DNA of 64,000 nucleotides, from assembly GCA_023515745.1 (NCBI GenBank), contig JALECJ010000056.1:1225409-1289408 (forward strand). The letters are read 5' to 3'. The notes under the pieces are model-generated. The model had not been told where the DNA came from. It was given only the letters and a program-made list of their open reading frames with translations, and did not search any database. The translations under genes were made by a program, and so were the position numbers. This document shows, piece after piece, positions 22,791 through 35,400 of this stretch. The stretch is from Amoeboaphelidium protococcarum. Taxonomy: Eukaryota > Aphelidiomycota > Aphelidea. Positions within the stretch are counted from its first letter, which is position 1; the number at the start of each line of letters is the position of its first letter.

Positions 22791-24145
22791 ACTCTCCCTG
22801 CTATTCCACCTAATATAAAAAACTCGATCTTCTCTGCACAAGGCATGCTGTGTAAGAGTTGGTCCTCGTCGTAAAAAAGTCATCTGGTACATCCTGTCTG
22901 GTCCAAGCTCTGATGGTTCAATAAATTTCTCACTTTACTCTGCCATTCTTCTCCGCTGGACCTGACAGGTGTGCCCTTAGAATCAGTCACTCTCCTCAAA
23001 ATCATAATGACACATTCGATCCTCTCCTACCGCTGGTACCGTAGTTTATCATTCATAGGTTCTAGTGGTTTGCATCAGTGCTGCAGTCGTTCTCATTTAC
23101 TGGTGCTGGTGCAAGAGTCATTCTGCTGCTTCCGTAGTTCATCGCAATTTGTATTATAGTCATCTCATCTCATTGGAAGCAGCAGCAGTTTCATCATCAT
23201 AGATCAATAGACATATAGAAGAGTCCAAGTTGTATCAGCGCCGCAGTCATTCTCTTTCAAGGCGTTGGTACAAGAGTCATTCTGCTGCTTCCGTAGTCAT
23301 TACAATTTGTATTATAGTCATCACATCTCATTGGAAGCAGCAGCAGTTCATTAATAGATTATAGAAGAAAATCAAAAAAAAAATACAAAAACATTGGCAT
23401 GATTTCCATGGTGAGCTGTAGTTATCGTTAAGCTGCCATGAATGTCTGCCAAGAGTTGCTTGCTATGTGTCCATATGCTTTGGTATCGTATTTCTAATTA
23501 CGCTGATGGTTCAAGTCCCTCTGAAGAAGGTTGCTCTCTGTACAATCTGAATGGCATCATCTTCTGACCTGGTCTGATATCATCTGCAAATATCAATGGC
23601 ACTTAAAAAAACAGCAGTGTATCTGTATACTGCATAAAAGTGAAAACACACACACACAATCAGTAAATTTAATTACTTCCATCTCACTTTTGATTTCTCT
23701 TTATGATTATTTTGCAGTCTTACGTTATAACGCGGATATCATCACTATCACACAATACCCCTTAAAGTGACCAAAACGTGATTGCATAGTTTTAAATGCT
23801 AATGTGGACTGCAGAATATTAGGCGCGATTACTGTACTATAAACTAAGTCATTTGGGCGTGTTGAACAGTTCCTGTGTTGTACCCTACACCTCCAATCTT
23901 TACTCTGTATTAAAACATTTTATCACTTTGATACATAGTTAAATGTTTGAACATATATAATAAAACAAATAAATTTTCAGGAGGTTCACAAGGGCCTCGT
24001 GTACAGTAGTCAATCAAGCCTTGTTAAGAGACGCAACTTTTTCAGTTTTCATCCCTATGAACTGTGATATCATTCAAGCTATTTAGGCGTGATTATAACC
24101 GGCAAACATATATAGCGTTATTGCCTCTCATGAAGATTTGCTATT
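22791..24145. other. Gene-poor region left of the TIR element
   Basis: No supported gene. Holds the tandem repeat listed separately (23.06-23.35 kb), a short CA run near 23,645 and an AT-rich tail (23.7-24.0 kb). An open frame at 24,064-24,321 runs across the left terminal repeat and is judged accidental. Confidence 0.35.
23055..23352. repeat. Two-unit tandem repeat, period about 160 bp
   Basis: Units at about 23,055-23,195 and 23,215-23,352 share catcagtgctgcagtc-like starts, then agagtcattctgctgcttcc and catctcattggaagcagcag nearly unchanged. Within each unit the ctgctgcttcc arm is the reverse complement of the ggaagcagcag arm, so each unit can fold into a hairpin with a loop of about 45 bases. 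Confidence 0.75.
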
Positions 24146-24169
24146 TGAACCTATTGGCGACGCACCGGT
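24146..24169 (+). repeat. Left terminal inverted repeat
   Basis: 24 bases beginning tgaacctattggcg and ending cgcaccggt, identical to the reverse complement of 28,916-28,939. Confidence 0.85.
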
Positions 24170-24382
24170 GTGTTAGACGAACACCGGGTATCGTAGAAAT
24201 TTTTCAAAATAATGGCTCTGAAAATAAGGAACCACGCACTTTAAAGAAAAAGGAAATAAGGGCGCGCGTCAGCGCGCCGCTTGGTGGTATCAAGATCAAC
24301 CTTAGGAGCCCCTACTTTTGAAAGATGACATGTATTAAAGATAGTATCAAACCAGTTGAAGCTCGAAAATTTAGAGCTTCAT

Positions 24383-27300
24383 TCATTCATCAACTTCAAT
24401 CCTATGGCACTAATTGCCTTCATCAGAGCGGATTCTTTTGGCCTAGCGTCTAGCAGACTGTTATGCGATCTTGTGCTGTTTCATAATATCCGCCGAGAAT
24501 TTGACTCCATTGCACTTAGACCGGCCATGATTGTCAAAATATTTCCAACCACCGTCGTTCTTCAAGACCTTCCACGCTTTAGAGCAACTAGGGCATTACA
24601 CAACAGCATTTAATTCAAAATCTAACTCGGCCGACTGAGGCAAAGGTTGCGCCACTGGATTCAATTCAGACTGATTCGGGACATTGCTCGGAGCAATTGG
24701 ATTAACACGCTTAGCATCTAACTTCAATTTGGGAGCAAATAGATTCGATTGGAGCTACTTCCTCAAATCAAATAGGATATCCTAAACCTCCGAAGTGAGA
24801 TTCTAGCAGTCCATCTTTATATTGATATCAAGCAGAAACTTTTTGATGATAGACACATTCTTCAAATAGTACTTACCGACGATCAGCTCGGGAGCATTAT
24901 CGTAACATCTCTTTAGCAGACTATTCCAATCGTTCGCAAGCTGTGCCAAATCAACCTGGCCATTCAAGTCGATTAAATCGTTATGCAATTCCACAAACAA
25001 TTTCAATTCGTCCACAGTTTTAAAGACTTTTGGCATAGACCAAGGAGATTTGGAGAGAGTGCTGCTAATATATTCATAAAACTTAGAGACAGTCTGAGAA
25101 GACTTGATGACTGATGACACGTCCAATATCTATGAATTAACTGTCTCATCGTTACTAGTCTCCATCATCCCGTCCGATCTATCGACAGTGGAAACAGTAG
25201 GAATAGAGCCCAGAGATTACTGGAGCAACTTTTGGCATCCAAATAACTCAGTACTGCCACGCTCAAACTTAACATCATAGAATGCATACTCTTTAAATGC
25301 AGCGGCATTCTCACGTATTAAATTCATCATTTAGTCCAGCAAATCATATCTGAAACAACCAATATCGGGCAATTCACCGAAGATGACAGCACGCTTGACG
25401 TTATGCATGAATACAACATCTGACATCATCAAATCAAATAAAAGAGGATTCATCTGATAGGCAGCAATTGAACGTTCACTCAATAAATTAAAACTCTCCA
25501 CTTTGTTGCTACCTCTGCTAGATCTATAGGTTGTGAACTATCCAGCATCAGATTTAAACTGAGTATGAAAGTTAATATCCGGATGATCAGAGAGACAACC
25601 CAGTTCTAAATGCTTCAACACGCTTTAATGAGAATCCAATACATCAGAATTGATAAATTTACTATCTAAAGCTCGAAATTTTTGTATCACAGTGTCTACT
25701 CTGACTGTAAGATTACCAGATTCTGGTATGTGCCGGCGCAGTTTTTGACCATTAATATAATAACTCATAGACAATTTCTTGCCGTCCATGTTATTAGCAG
25801 CTGTTATAGACTCCGCAACCTTGAGATCTTCTTCTGAATTAAGAAAAATAGCATCACGTAGCATTCCAATAAATGAAGGATACAAAACATTCTGCTTAGA
25901 CACGGGATACCTATTCATTAAATGGAATGCATCGAGACAAACTCGTTATTGTTAATGAACCACCGAATCATCTTCATTCAAAGCAATATCGTCGCCGGTA
26001 ATATCAGCTTACAAACCGCCATTCAACTTTTGATACAACATGTATCCAACAAACGCGTCAGTCGCAGCATAAAGAATCTGTTGCTCAGAGAGAATATCAG
26101 AAGCCCACTTTGAGAGTCTGATGGATGGATTCTTGTCAAGGCGCTTCCGCAAAACAAGTTCGCATAAATCTTTGAGACTTTTATTAGCTCTCACTTATGG
26201 ATTCTAATGCTTGTAGAGTCCATTTATACAAACGGTATTCTTCATTTCAATTGCAAACTCTTTCTTCAATTTTGTGGCATCTGCATTGATGCCAACTCCA
26301 GCTTTAGCTATAGATTCATCTATTAATAGGTCCACCAGTTCAGCAGGAAGGGAAGAACCAAACTTACGAACTTAGTAAATTCCACACACTTTCTCAGCAG
26401 AAATCTGAATGATAGCCGTCTTATCTTTCCATTGAGGATCTGACAAAGAATTGCTTCGTAAAATGTGCCCAGCTTCCCACTCCAAATCAAATCCAACAAC
26501 TCTATGGTCGATTAAATGACCTGTCAGATGAGAAAAGAATTCTTTATGACCGTCAAGATCTCCAATTACATACACTTATCCTTTAAACTGCAGTTTAGTC
26601 TTGGCAGAAACATCCTTAATGGTAAGACTTGGAAAAGCTTCCTCGAGAGCACCCCTATCATAGCAGCATCGATCGCTGTAAAATAGCTGTGGGCCTCCAC
26701 CGTCGTAACGTTTACAAATATCTTTCAATTCGCATTTGATATCTTTAAGCGCTGTGCTATTAGTAAAATAATACCCCAGTACTTAACTCTTCTCGTTCAT
26801 AACAGTATACATCGCTTCATACAACCTACCACCACCGCAGGAAGGGACTGCAGCAATTGCAAAGGTGTGATCACCGCACAAAATATCACCAGTAAGTGAC
26901 GCAGTATATGACTTTCGCATATCAAAATTCCTCGTACTCAGATCTTGAAATACATTTTGTAGAAAACCTTGAGATGGAATTGAACCGGCCCACAGATTGT
27001 CATCAGAGAATTCACCAAAGTTAGGGATACCTCTAGTAGGCAATAAGCCAAGATCATTACGCAATTTCTGAGACTACAATGTCATAAAAGCAAGCTTACT
27101 AACCATAAAATTCTCGTTCTACATCTCACTGATCATTAGCCTAAAATCACGATATGACTACCCATTTACCACTTATCGTGCTAACAGAGAGGCGAGAGAC
27201 TTGTCGATCGCTGACTTGGGGTATATGATAGCCGGAAATCTTTACTAGAGAAAGAACGGTAGCCTCTTGATAGCCTCTTCATCGTGTCCTCGAAACTCCT

Positions 27301-28228
27301 TCTAGCAGCGAGTGCAAAAGTAAACCTTTGATATGATACGATACTGCCTATTCAAACTCATAACAATCCTATCTGTAGAATTCCAACCCTTCCTGTGAAC
27401 AAAGCCCTTGACATCGCCACAGGAAGGACAAGGCATATGCGGCACAAACTTCGAATAGAACAGTTCAGGCACCCAGAAGTAAGTACGGATGCCACAGTAA
27501 GACTCCAATTAGAGAGCACTAGAACATAAAAGAGGATCAGGGGCATCTACAAATATATTCTACCAGCCAGGATCTTTATATGGATGGCAATTGCATGGCG
27601 ATGGCTCGGCTTTCTTCTCATTACAAGCAGAAGACCTTGACTTCCCACCCAGAATGCAGTAATCCAAATATTGTTTCAACTATTCAACTGTTCCATCCTG
27701 ATACTTCATCTTCAAGAGAAAATTCTCGTCAAGACTCTGATTTCCAGTCTGAGTCTATTATTGAGCCATGGTACAATGCGAGGATGACTATAAGGTGGTA
27801 GTATCAGCGGGAAATGCATTACTGATTGCGGCCACAGACGCAACTGAAGATGACTTGATAGCCAACGACTGGGTAGATAATGTCACTGAACGATCATCAA
27901 TAGCGGCAGACAAACCATGCTACGAACTATTATCCTGCGGATCTGACGCACATGCAGTCTTGGAAGTAGACGTCGCGTTCTTGGCCCACTCCGATAAAAC
28001 CAACTTGGACTATGCTGAAGATGCAGCATCTTTAAACACATTTGAAACTCTTGTAGAACTGCCATGAATAGCTGGACACTTATGCTTAACCTTTGCCTAC
28101 GCCGCACTATAGGTAAACCCATTTCCACAATCTTTACAAGTCCATCTAATTGAAGACTTTGGAGGTTCTTTACGTTATCTGACAGTTTACAACTAGACTC
28201 CTTTGAAAGCAGATTTATCAATCGTCAT
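24383..28228 (-). CDS. Zinc-finger plus DEDDy 3'-5' exonuclease protein (element gene)
   Basis: About 1,281 residues, probably the mobility protein of the surrounding element. From Met at 28228: a CC/HC finger (CKDCGNGF...HKC), a low-complexity linker, a domain with YFWVPELFYSKFVPHMPCP and a second Cys pair plus CTRC that resembles DUF6729, then an RNase D/WRN-type exonuclease at about residues 550-740. Its motifs are VVGFDLEWE (Exo I Asp and Glu), AGVGINADATKL (Exo II Asp) and YAATDAFVGYMLY (Exo III Tyr and Asp), so all catalytic residues are kept. Later parts (HLELGCLSDHPDINFH, YRSSRGSNKVESFN) recall uncharacterised multicopy proteins in other eukaryotes. The C-terminus has another finger (CPSC...HGRSKC). 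The frame is also open upstream to an ATG at 28558, so the start may be 110 codons earlier. Confidence 0.75.
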
Positions 28229-28558
28229 TTCAAATACCTGCTTAAAATTCAACTTTCTCGAGTAATGAATTCTTCTGTTGTTATATCCTCTTTTATTTTA
28301 CGATTTTGTCGAGTTGTGACAGATTTACACTTCTTTTTCTTTTTGAAGCTCGAAATCAAAAGAGCGCGGCTCAATCATATCGCCCCCCAAATAATGCAGT
28401 TCAAAATCTAATGTCTTTTTTGGAGGTTTCGCCGAACGTTGTTTCCGAAAATGCAAATAGTCAAGTTGTAACAAATATATTAGCGCTGGAAGGAAAACAG
28501 TGGGTATTCCTATATAAATATCAGTTTGCCACTCTAATACACTTAAATTTAACCGCAT

Positions 28559-28915
28559 AATTGCACAAACTTATACAGCAAGAGATTGTACTTCATAAAA
28601 GCGTATTTACCAACAAGAACACGCTACGAACTCAGCCATTTATCCACCATAACCACCTGTCAACTGCCTTGCGTTGTCTCCAAGGTAGTCTTAAGGTTTC
28701 GAAAGCCTTGGTGACTTTATTCTGACCCAGCTTCCTCCTAAATTCTTCAATTACTCATCTATTTTGCCTCTTCAGTCTCTTATAAGCTATTTTAGGCCTG
28801 TTTTCAAGTTGCCATAGCCATCGAGCCAAAGCTGAGCTTTTGTTTACTAAGAATCAAGTCGGCGCCGAGAAATTAATTAATTAATTGCCTGTTTTTAGTA
28901 AAATACTCTACGTGA
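28559..28915. other. Non-coding interior of the element, right side
   Basis: Lies between the possible upstream start of the exonuclease gene and the right terminal repeat; probably its promoter. It includes a TAAT tandem run at 28,873-28,889 and no supported ORF. Confidence 0.35.
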
Positions 28916-28939
28916 ACCGGTGCGTCGCCAATAGGTTCA
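28916..28939 (-). repeat. Right terminal inverted repeat
   Basis: Exact reverse complement of 24,146-24,169. The F-box-like gene begins only 57 bases beyond it. Confidence 0.85.
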
Positions 28940-28995
28940 TTTATCAAGATACCTGCTCCCTTGTGCTGTCTTGCCTCTGCTTTCTTGCGCGTCAG

Positions 28996-30221
28996 ATGTT
29001 GTCTAGGGACTAAGCGATTTAAATGCTGATGCTTTCTAGAATATTGGCAATTGGCTAGATGCTGATACTTTGCGTAATTTTAGATTGAGTAGTCGCCTCT
29101 TACGTAAGGTATCTGATGTCCGTGCAGGGGAACTTGTGAATCATTTGCCCAATCCGCAAAGATATGGATTTTATTCGCTAGAGTATGCAATTGCAAGCGA
29201 CTTGAGTCCGTTTATCGTATCCTTAGTAGCCAAGACTTATGAAAGTAATTTGTTGAATTACAAACTAATGCTGGCTGTTGATAGAGCGTTTGGTTTTGGG
29301 TAAATTTAAACGCGTCCTGGTCTGCCTGGCATCAATGGTAAAGATGTTAACGCGATGATAATACGCACTATCATTCAACTACCGGGCGCTGACTATAAGG
29401 TACTTCGATTTCCATTGAAGCGCTAATACATGCTTTGCAAGATTGACATTGTAGAATGGATCTTTTCATTGGATGATAGAATAAAATAAGAGTTTGGAGA
29501 AGAGTATGCCGATATTTAAACGCGTTGTGATGCCAGCGGTGCTTTAAAAGCGGCTAACGCCTTGAGTGAACTGAATAGGTAATTCGGAGATAGTGTATTG
29601 ATTAGCAGTGTCCACGATATGGAGTAGTATCTGATTTAAGGTGCATCTATAGACTTTGAGAATGGATTTGCTTTACGCAGAGCATGTTAGCGTAACAGCA
29701 CTCCAAAGATCCGAATGCTGTTATAATATGGAGCGAACGTTAATGTATGGTCACCGGAACCGATCGCCCAGCATGCCAACTTGTAGAATTTTTAGATACT
29801 AGTTTAGTATGGCCTAGATCTATATCAATATGGCGACGCCGGTTTGATAGGTGCGTCCCTTTTTGCTCAGTAATTTCCTGTGGTGGAGTACTTGATTGAG
29901 TCTCATCGTGATGTTTTATCGTAATAGGGTTTTGACAGTGCTTTAGTATAAGCAGCCCTTAACTGCAACATGGAAATCTTTGAATTTCTGAAGTAGCACG
30001 GAGCTAAAGAAGGTATTGGATGTAATACTGCTTTGATAACGAAACCTTAATCCGGGAGGTATCTCCAGGTTGCGTATTTGATCTCGTTTATCCGGTTCCC
30101 TCCCGCCACCGTGTTGGAAGCCATCAAGGTGACTCGCGATTACAACATCCGCTAAATGCTCTTTTAATATCTGAAAAATCATTATCCAGTCCGCAGTGAT
30201 CTTGGTATCACGGCGGAGTGA
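28996..30221 (+). CDS. F-box/ankyrin-like protein
   Basis: The long frame (codon phase of 29,016) runs to TGA at 30,219, about 400 residues. Its start, LNADAFQNIGNWLDADTLRNF, matches an F-box, which would bind Skp1 in an SCF ubiquitin ligase. The rest holds weak ankyrin-like units (STPKIRMLLQYGANVNVW; VVEYLIESHRDVL; MEIFEFLKQHGAKEG) that would bind substrate. No in-frame ATG precedes the F-box. Removing a 14-base GT...AG piece (29,001-29,014) would join an ATG at 28,996 to give MFDLNADAF. Otherwise the 5' end was lost, perhaps when the neighbouring element inserted. Five TAR codons lie in the first 40 codons. The start is uncertain, the rest firm. Confidence 0.6.
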
Positions 30222-30354
30222 TTTTAATTGACGTACAGTAGTAATAAAATGTTTTCCCTATCAAGCAAGTTAAATGTTTTGTCAGTAGACCTTTTTACTT
30301 ACTTCTCAGAGTCTTGTATATCAGTTTAGTCCTAATTATATCGAGTCAGTCAGT

Positions 30355-32337
30355 ATGAGCGATCGTGTGCATCAAGCCAGAAACTCGATCGTCAGTCTTT
30401 CAGATTGGTCCACGTCTACCATTATGCGATATCTCTCAGGAACTACGAATGACGGTGGAGATGATTATACTGATCTTTAATGCGAAGAGTAATTATAGTA
30501 GAATGATCGACAAAGAGGTACTGGGTAAACACTAAATATAGAGCGCGTCGATCCATCGTTAGGCATTTAATACGCTGTGTTGGGATACTGGAATGACGTG
30601 TTGGGGCCTTCTGTTTTATGGCAATGGTAGTCTAATACTGTTGATGCAGTGTAATAATCACCTGGCAGCGATCGTTGCATTAACCGAGATGATAAAATTT
30701 GGATCAGAAATTTGCTTCACATCGCTTTTAGTGGATCACATCTAGACAGTAGTTGTGGTGCTGATAATGCTGCCGGCATTGATGCAGTGTAGTAGAATAT
30801 TGCGATTGTGGACTAGATATCACGCGTCAAGATTATTAAAGTTGGAGATGATTAGCAGGTGTTTATTTGCGTCGTGTTTTATTGTTAAATGATGGTTTCT
30901 ATGGATGACTAAACATCTCTCCCATAAGCAGAAAGTAGTTCCAAGTAACTGGTAGCGCAATGTCTTTGCTTCTCTTTACTACCTTCTATTATGTCCTCCG
31001 ACTATTAATTTAGGCTATTCACTCAATGTGCGGAAAAGGCAGCGTAGTCTTTACAGTTCATGCAACGCGTCGATCCTGCTACTTTACATGCTACGTCCGG
31101 AGATGTAGAATTATCATCGTCTTATATTCGTGCCTCATCTGATGTACTGTAATCCCTGTTTGATTAATTAAAAACCGTTCAGAGATAATAGTAGTTGGTC
31201 CAATCGCTGTAGAATCGTATAATCTAATTGCCTAAGGCCTTCTTATGCAAGTGCTTTACTGCCGCTCTGATGTATAGATATTTGCCAATAGTGATAATAA
31301 TGAGCGATGACTAGACAGATGCTCAAGGTTTGGCTTTGATGATTAGCTAGTTGACTGGTTCTTTGATTCTAAATCTCGATCCTGCTGTGTATAAGTAAGG
31401 TGTATAATATCGTATTTAGGTGACATCTCAGGTAAGTGATATTTCGAGGGAACTCCTATGTGTACGAATCAATCTGTCAAATTAATCTATTGAAGTTCCT
31501 GTCAATATTGATAATAGGCTTGAAAGTATTGAATAGTTGAGTGTGAAAATTTCAGTGTTATAAGGACTTTCTGCGAGTGACCAAGTGGGGCACCCGCCAG
31601 TTATATATGAAGACTTTAATGAGGTTTCTATATTGGTTGCTCTTTTGTTTGAACGCTGTTATGGAGAAATCTTGCAAAATTGGAGTAACGTTACAGATAA
31701 ATTTCAATAGCGTCTGGAGTGCAAACGTGTCATGCTAAATGAGTATTTGGACTGCCTACTTGCGTAATAGAGTACCGATTTGACTACGAAGAGCAATTTA
31801 CACTCAAGTTCTGGTTATAAGGAGAATTCTATACAAAAGTATTAATAATAATAATAGTCTCGTCAATCAAATGTTCCTCAGTTTATGAAGAATCTGTGGT
31901 AAAGTAGCGAGAGTCATTAGAGATCTTAGTAGCCGGTCGATTGTGCTGATCTGATGGAGAAGCTTCAAAGTATTGTCTTTAGTTATGATACTTTAGCTCT
32001 TCAACTGCATAAGTAGAAATTAAAATCACGATAGAGTTATCATCATACGAGCACGTTGCAGGCAAAGTAACTGCTTACAAAGACTAGTCGCGCGTCGTCA
32101 CACATTGGTGGTCATCATTTAAACCTCAGTGGATATAACTCTAACAGAACATCTCCGGTATTTGGCTAATAGAAATAAGCCAGGTTGAACTAGAGCCAGA
32201 CAAATTAAGAAGTATTCGATGAAATTGTGAATGATCCTGATTTCGCTATACTGATATGTTTTGATGGTAGTTCAAAAAGTGCAAGCCTTAATAAAAAGTC
32301 TATGAAAGAGAAGATGAGACAGGTATTATAACCATGA
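30355..32337 (+). CDS. Longin/DENN-type protein, C9orf72-like
   Basis: 660 residues, unbroken from ATG at 30,355 to TGA at 32,335 with dozens of TAR codons. Residues 71-90 (IQYAVLGYWNDVLGPSVLWQ) fit the opening strand of a longin/DENN module and are closest, from memory, to the AYWDNILGP motif of C9orf72. A second part (QISRVKIIKVGDDQQVFICVVF) fits the next strands. The middle has LPSIMSSDYQFRLFTQCAEKA, like the LPxxELxFYxxLHxxC segment of that family. The C-terminal 200 residues are Gln/Ser-rich and disordered. C9orf72 works with SMCR8 as a GAP for Arf/Rab proteins in autophagy. The assignment rests on short motifs, so another DENN-family member is possible. It ends about 80 bases from the convergent SPT6. 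Confidence 0.5.
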
Positions 32338-32418
32338 TTGATTTATTCTTCCATATGTACTCACTATAATCATATAATAATCTTTATGCGCAAAAGTATT
32401 TTTATTTCTACTAAGGAT

Positions 32419-35400
32419 TCAGCGACCATTACTGGAGACAGTCTTGAAAGCGTTAATAGCCTCTTGAATACCTTTATACACCACTCCTCTAAAGCGATAG
32501 CCCACATTGATACAGGTGATAGTCTCTGATAAAACATTATGGCCAGATCCCAGCTTGTAGATCAGGTACAATTTCCCCGGCTTGTCATTAGCTAGACACA
32601 TGAAATAAGGCACACGTTAAGGATTAATCTGAATCTCCTGTTCAACCAACACTTCGACATCATCACGAGACATGGCGCGATACTTTGGATGTTTCTATGC
32701 CACCTGTAGATTTCTCACCATCGGATTAATGTAGAAAGATTTAATCTCATCCAAGTCTGAAAACTTTTCATTCTCAATCCACAGCTCCTTGCCGAGACCA
32801 TAATCGCTCTCTTTACGTCGCTCTTTGATATCCACATGCTAGTAGATACCTTCACCCACCTTCCAACTCAGCACCAGATTATCCTTACCTCTGCTAGAAG
32901 GACGAAAGACGCAATCACCGACCGGACGATTCCTGAGATAATCCTGACATTCACGATAGGAGAAGTTGAAGAACAGAGGATGTTTAATGGTTCTTTTCAG
33001 CTGTTCATTGGTAGGACGAGCCTTGTTCAGTAAGTTCAAATCTTTCGCCTCGGCATTAACGTCAAAATACTCGTCACGTTTGATCTAACGATAGCGCTCA
33101 AATTTATCAGCAACTTCGAACACTTGCACATTCACCTAAAACTTATCCTTTTCAATACTAATAATCTTCACTCTGTATGTCTAACCCTCTTTGAAATGCT
33201 CTTACGGCCTTTAAGCAAATGAGCCCATCGCCTAATTGGTCATATACCCATCGACTCCATTCGCCAATTTGAAAGTGGCAAATTGGTCCTTCACTCTAAA
33301 CGCCATTGCAGGCAAAACCATTCCAATGCGGAGACTCTAATCAGATTCCCCAGTAAGTATAGTAAACAGCTCATCCTGACTCGGCGGACTAAAAGGTTAT
33401 CGAGGATCTCTGTACGGACGCTTGAGCTCTTTTCTAATGAGCTCTAGCCTGGCAGTCATAACAACGCCACGCTCCTGCTTCAACACATCAGCATACTCGT
33501 CCAGTTTGAGAGCGGACAAAGACTTGAGCGCTTCTTAATCGTGCATAAAATCAGCCACTGTCTAATCAGTTGAACTGTCAACATACTCCCTACCGAGAGC
33601 ATCAAACACAATCTTCCGCGCCACCCCATAGTCTTCAGGATGGATGCGAGTGCTGTCCAAAACTTCGCCTTAAATCGCAGCTCTCTATCTCTTGTTACCC
33701 CGCCTATTATCATAATCTTCATCTTCATCATCTTACTAGAACTTGAAAAAGGAACAGCAATTCTAAAAGACGACTGATGCTAGTTTTACAACACTAACCA
33801 GCTCAACACGATTATTGAGCAAGCCACCATTCGCAACGATTCTCTATACAATCATTTACGCCTTTCTAGGGCCCAATCCGCAAACGAATTGCAATAGACT
33901 CAGAGCAGTGCTTCTCTCGATCACAGCGTTCACATCTACACCGACATCATTAACCATGGAGATCATACATCTCTCCATGCGCTTGTACAGCTAGTCTTTG
34001 GGCATAAGGTCTTGCATAACATGTAACGGCAGATATAAAGCATCCTTGTCAGCATTGAACATCGCTGCGTACTCAGACAACGGATCAATAACATATCGCC
34101 CAATACCAACACAATATCTCAGCACAGGAGGATAGATGGGAAACTCTTTCTCTGCGCGCGACGAAGACTGATAGATTCTGGCAGTCTCATCTTTAGTGTA
34201 ATAGACAGGCACTCGGATTCCCTATGCTTACAATGTTCTAAATATATTCTCGTACAAGAACCTCGTCTAGATACTCCACCCGCCGATAGCCAGCGCTGCA
34301 AGTTGGCCGTCAGCTACCAACTCTTCTACAAATTCGACTAGCTTCATCAGATCCTATTTCTGTGCTTCTTGATTTCTGCTGTGAATTGCACTAAGTTTGA
34401 TATGACCTTGAACTGAGCCATCTTCCAAGACGAATGCTGCAAAGGCTGCAGTGCTAAAATCACCATCTCCACAAGATACGGCCAGGACGCCTCTTTTAGC
34501 AGCAATAAGACGTCTTCTTTCATTCTAAGCCGGGGTAGAAGGCATCTAATAATTACTTCCTCTAATGAACGCCTAGTGGGGCTGCATCTTCAAACTTTTC
34601 ATAAACTAATTCTCAATCTTATCCAGAATAAATCTAATAGATTTCTATCGATGCTACTCAATTATCCACACCTTTGCCGACTATAACTAAAGCTACATAG
34701 CTTCCTATAGGACCTTTCGACGCTCCTGATTAAATAGATCGCTGTAGCTACTATACCCATTACTCAAGTACAATCGACAATACTGGTCAAATGTAGATTG
34801 AACATCACATTCAATCTTAAACGTAACCAAACCTTCAGAGGTAGCTTTCATAATCCACAAAAACTGCATTTCGTCAATCTTAACAACTGGCTTTTCGCGC
34901 AAATACTTGAACGCATAATAATCATGCTACTCATCAATATCAATCTTGCCCTTCTCGGTGGCGTAGACATTGATGATGGCACTCTTACCCAGCAACTGGC
35001 GCATTGAACTGCGGAAGGAGAGTTCAGTTGAAATTTCTCTAGCCATCAAAAATCTTGTGGCTCTCATAACACTGTCGGTTGTGAGCAATTCATCACTAAG
35101 ATACTACTCTGCCAACTACCTGATATCGACATCGAGATCTTGTGGCTGAATACTAGGATACTAATCTTCTATATTTCGAGCAAATTCATGGCTCTTCAAC
35201 GCAATCTAACTGGCAAACTACTAAAGATTATTTTCCAAAGCCACTGTATACGCATCTCTCTACACTGGCCGCTTAATACCTTAACTTGTGGAGGAGTCCG
35301 TCTGTTAATCATATTACACTTTCTGCTACTTGAATTCCTCCATCTGCTTGCGATATCTTGTCTGCAAATAGTCGGTCATATCTCTGACTGCATCAAGACT

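Larger units (their letters stand above)
24146..28939. mobile_element. Putative DNA transposon with 24-bp terminal inverted repeats
   Basis: The 24 bases at 24,146-24,169 (start tgaacctattggcgac) reappear exactly, inverted, at 28,916-28,939, 4.79 kb apart and pointing inward. Between them is essentially one gene, on the minus strand, coding for a large zinc-finger/exonuclease protein. Outside the 24 bases the ends diverge at once. No clear target-site duplication is visible: flanks are gctatt and tttatc, sharing at most TT. One gene bounded by perfect inverted ends is the structure of a DNA transposon, but a second copy would be needed to prove it. Confidence 0.6.

Noticed and set aside
23500..23530. 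Second T-arm-like string ggttcaagtcc
   Set aside because: No acceptor or anticodon stem can be formed with the preceding 70 bases.
24064..24321. Plus-strand frame of 85 codons across the left terminal repeat
   Set aside because: It spans the element boundary and has no protein-like composition.
27580..28067. Plus-strand frames opposite the exonuclease gene
   Set aside because: They are antisense shadows of its Ser/Thr-rich linker. The minus frame is continuous with recognised domains on both sides.
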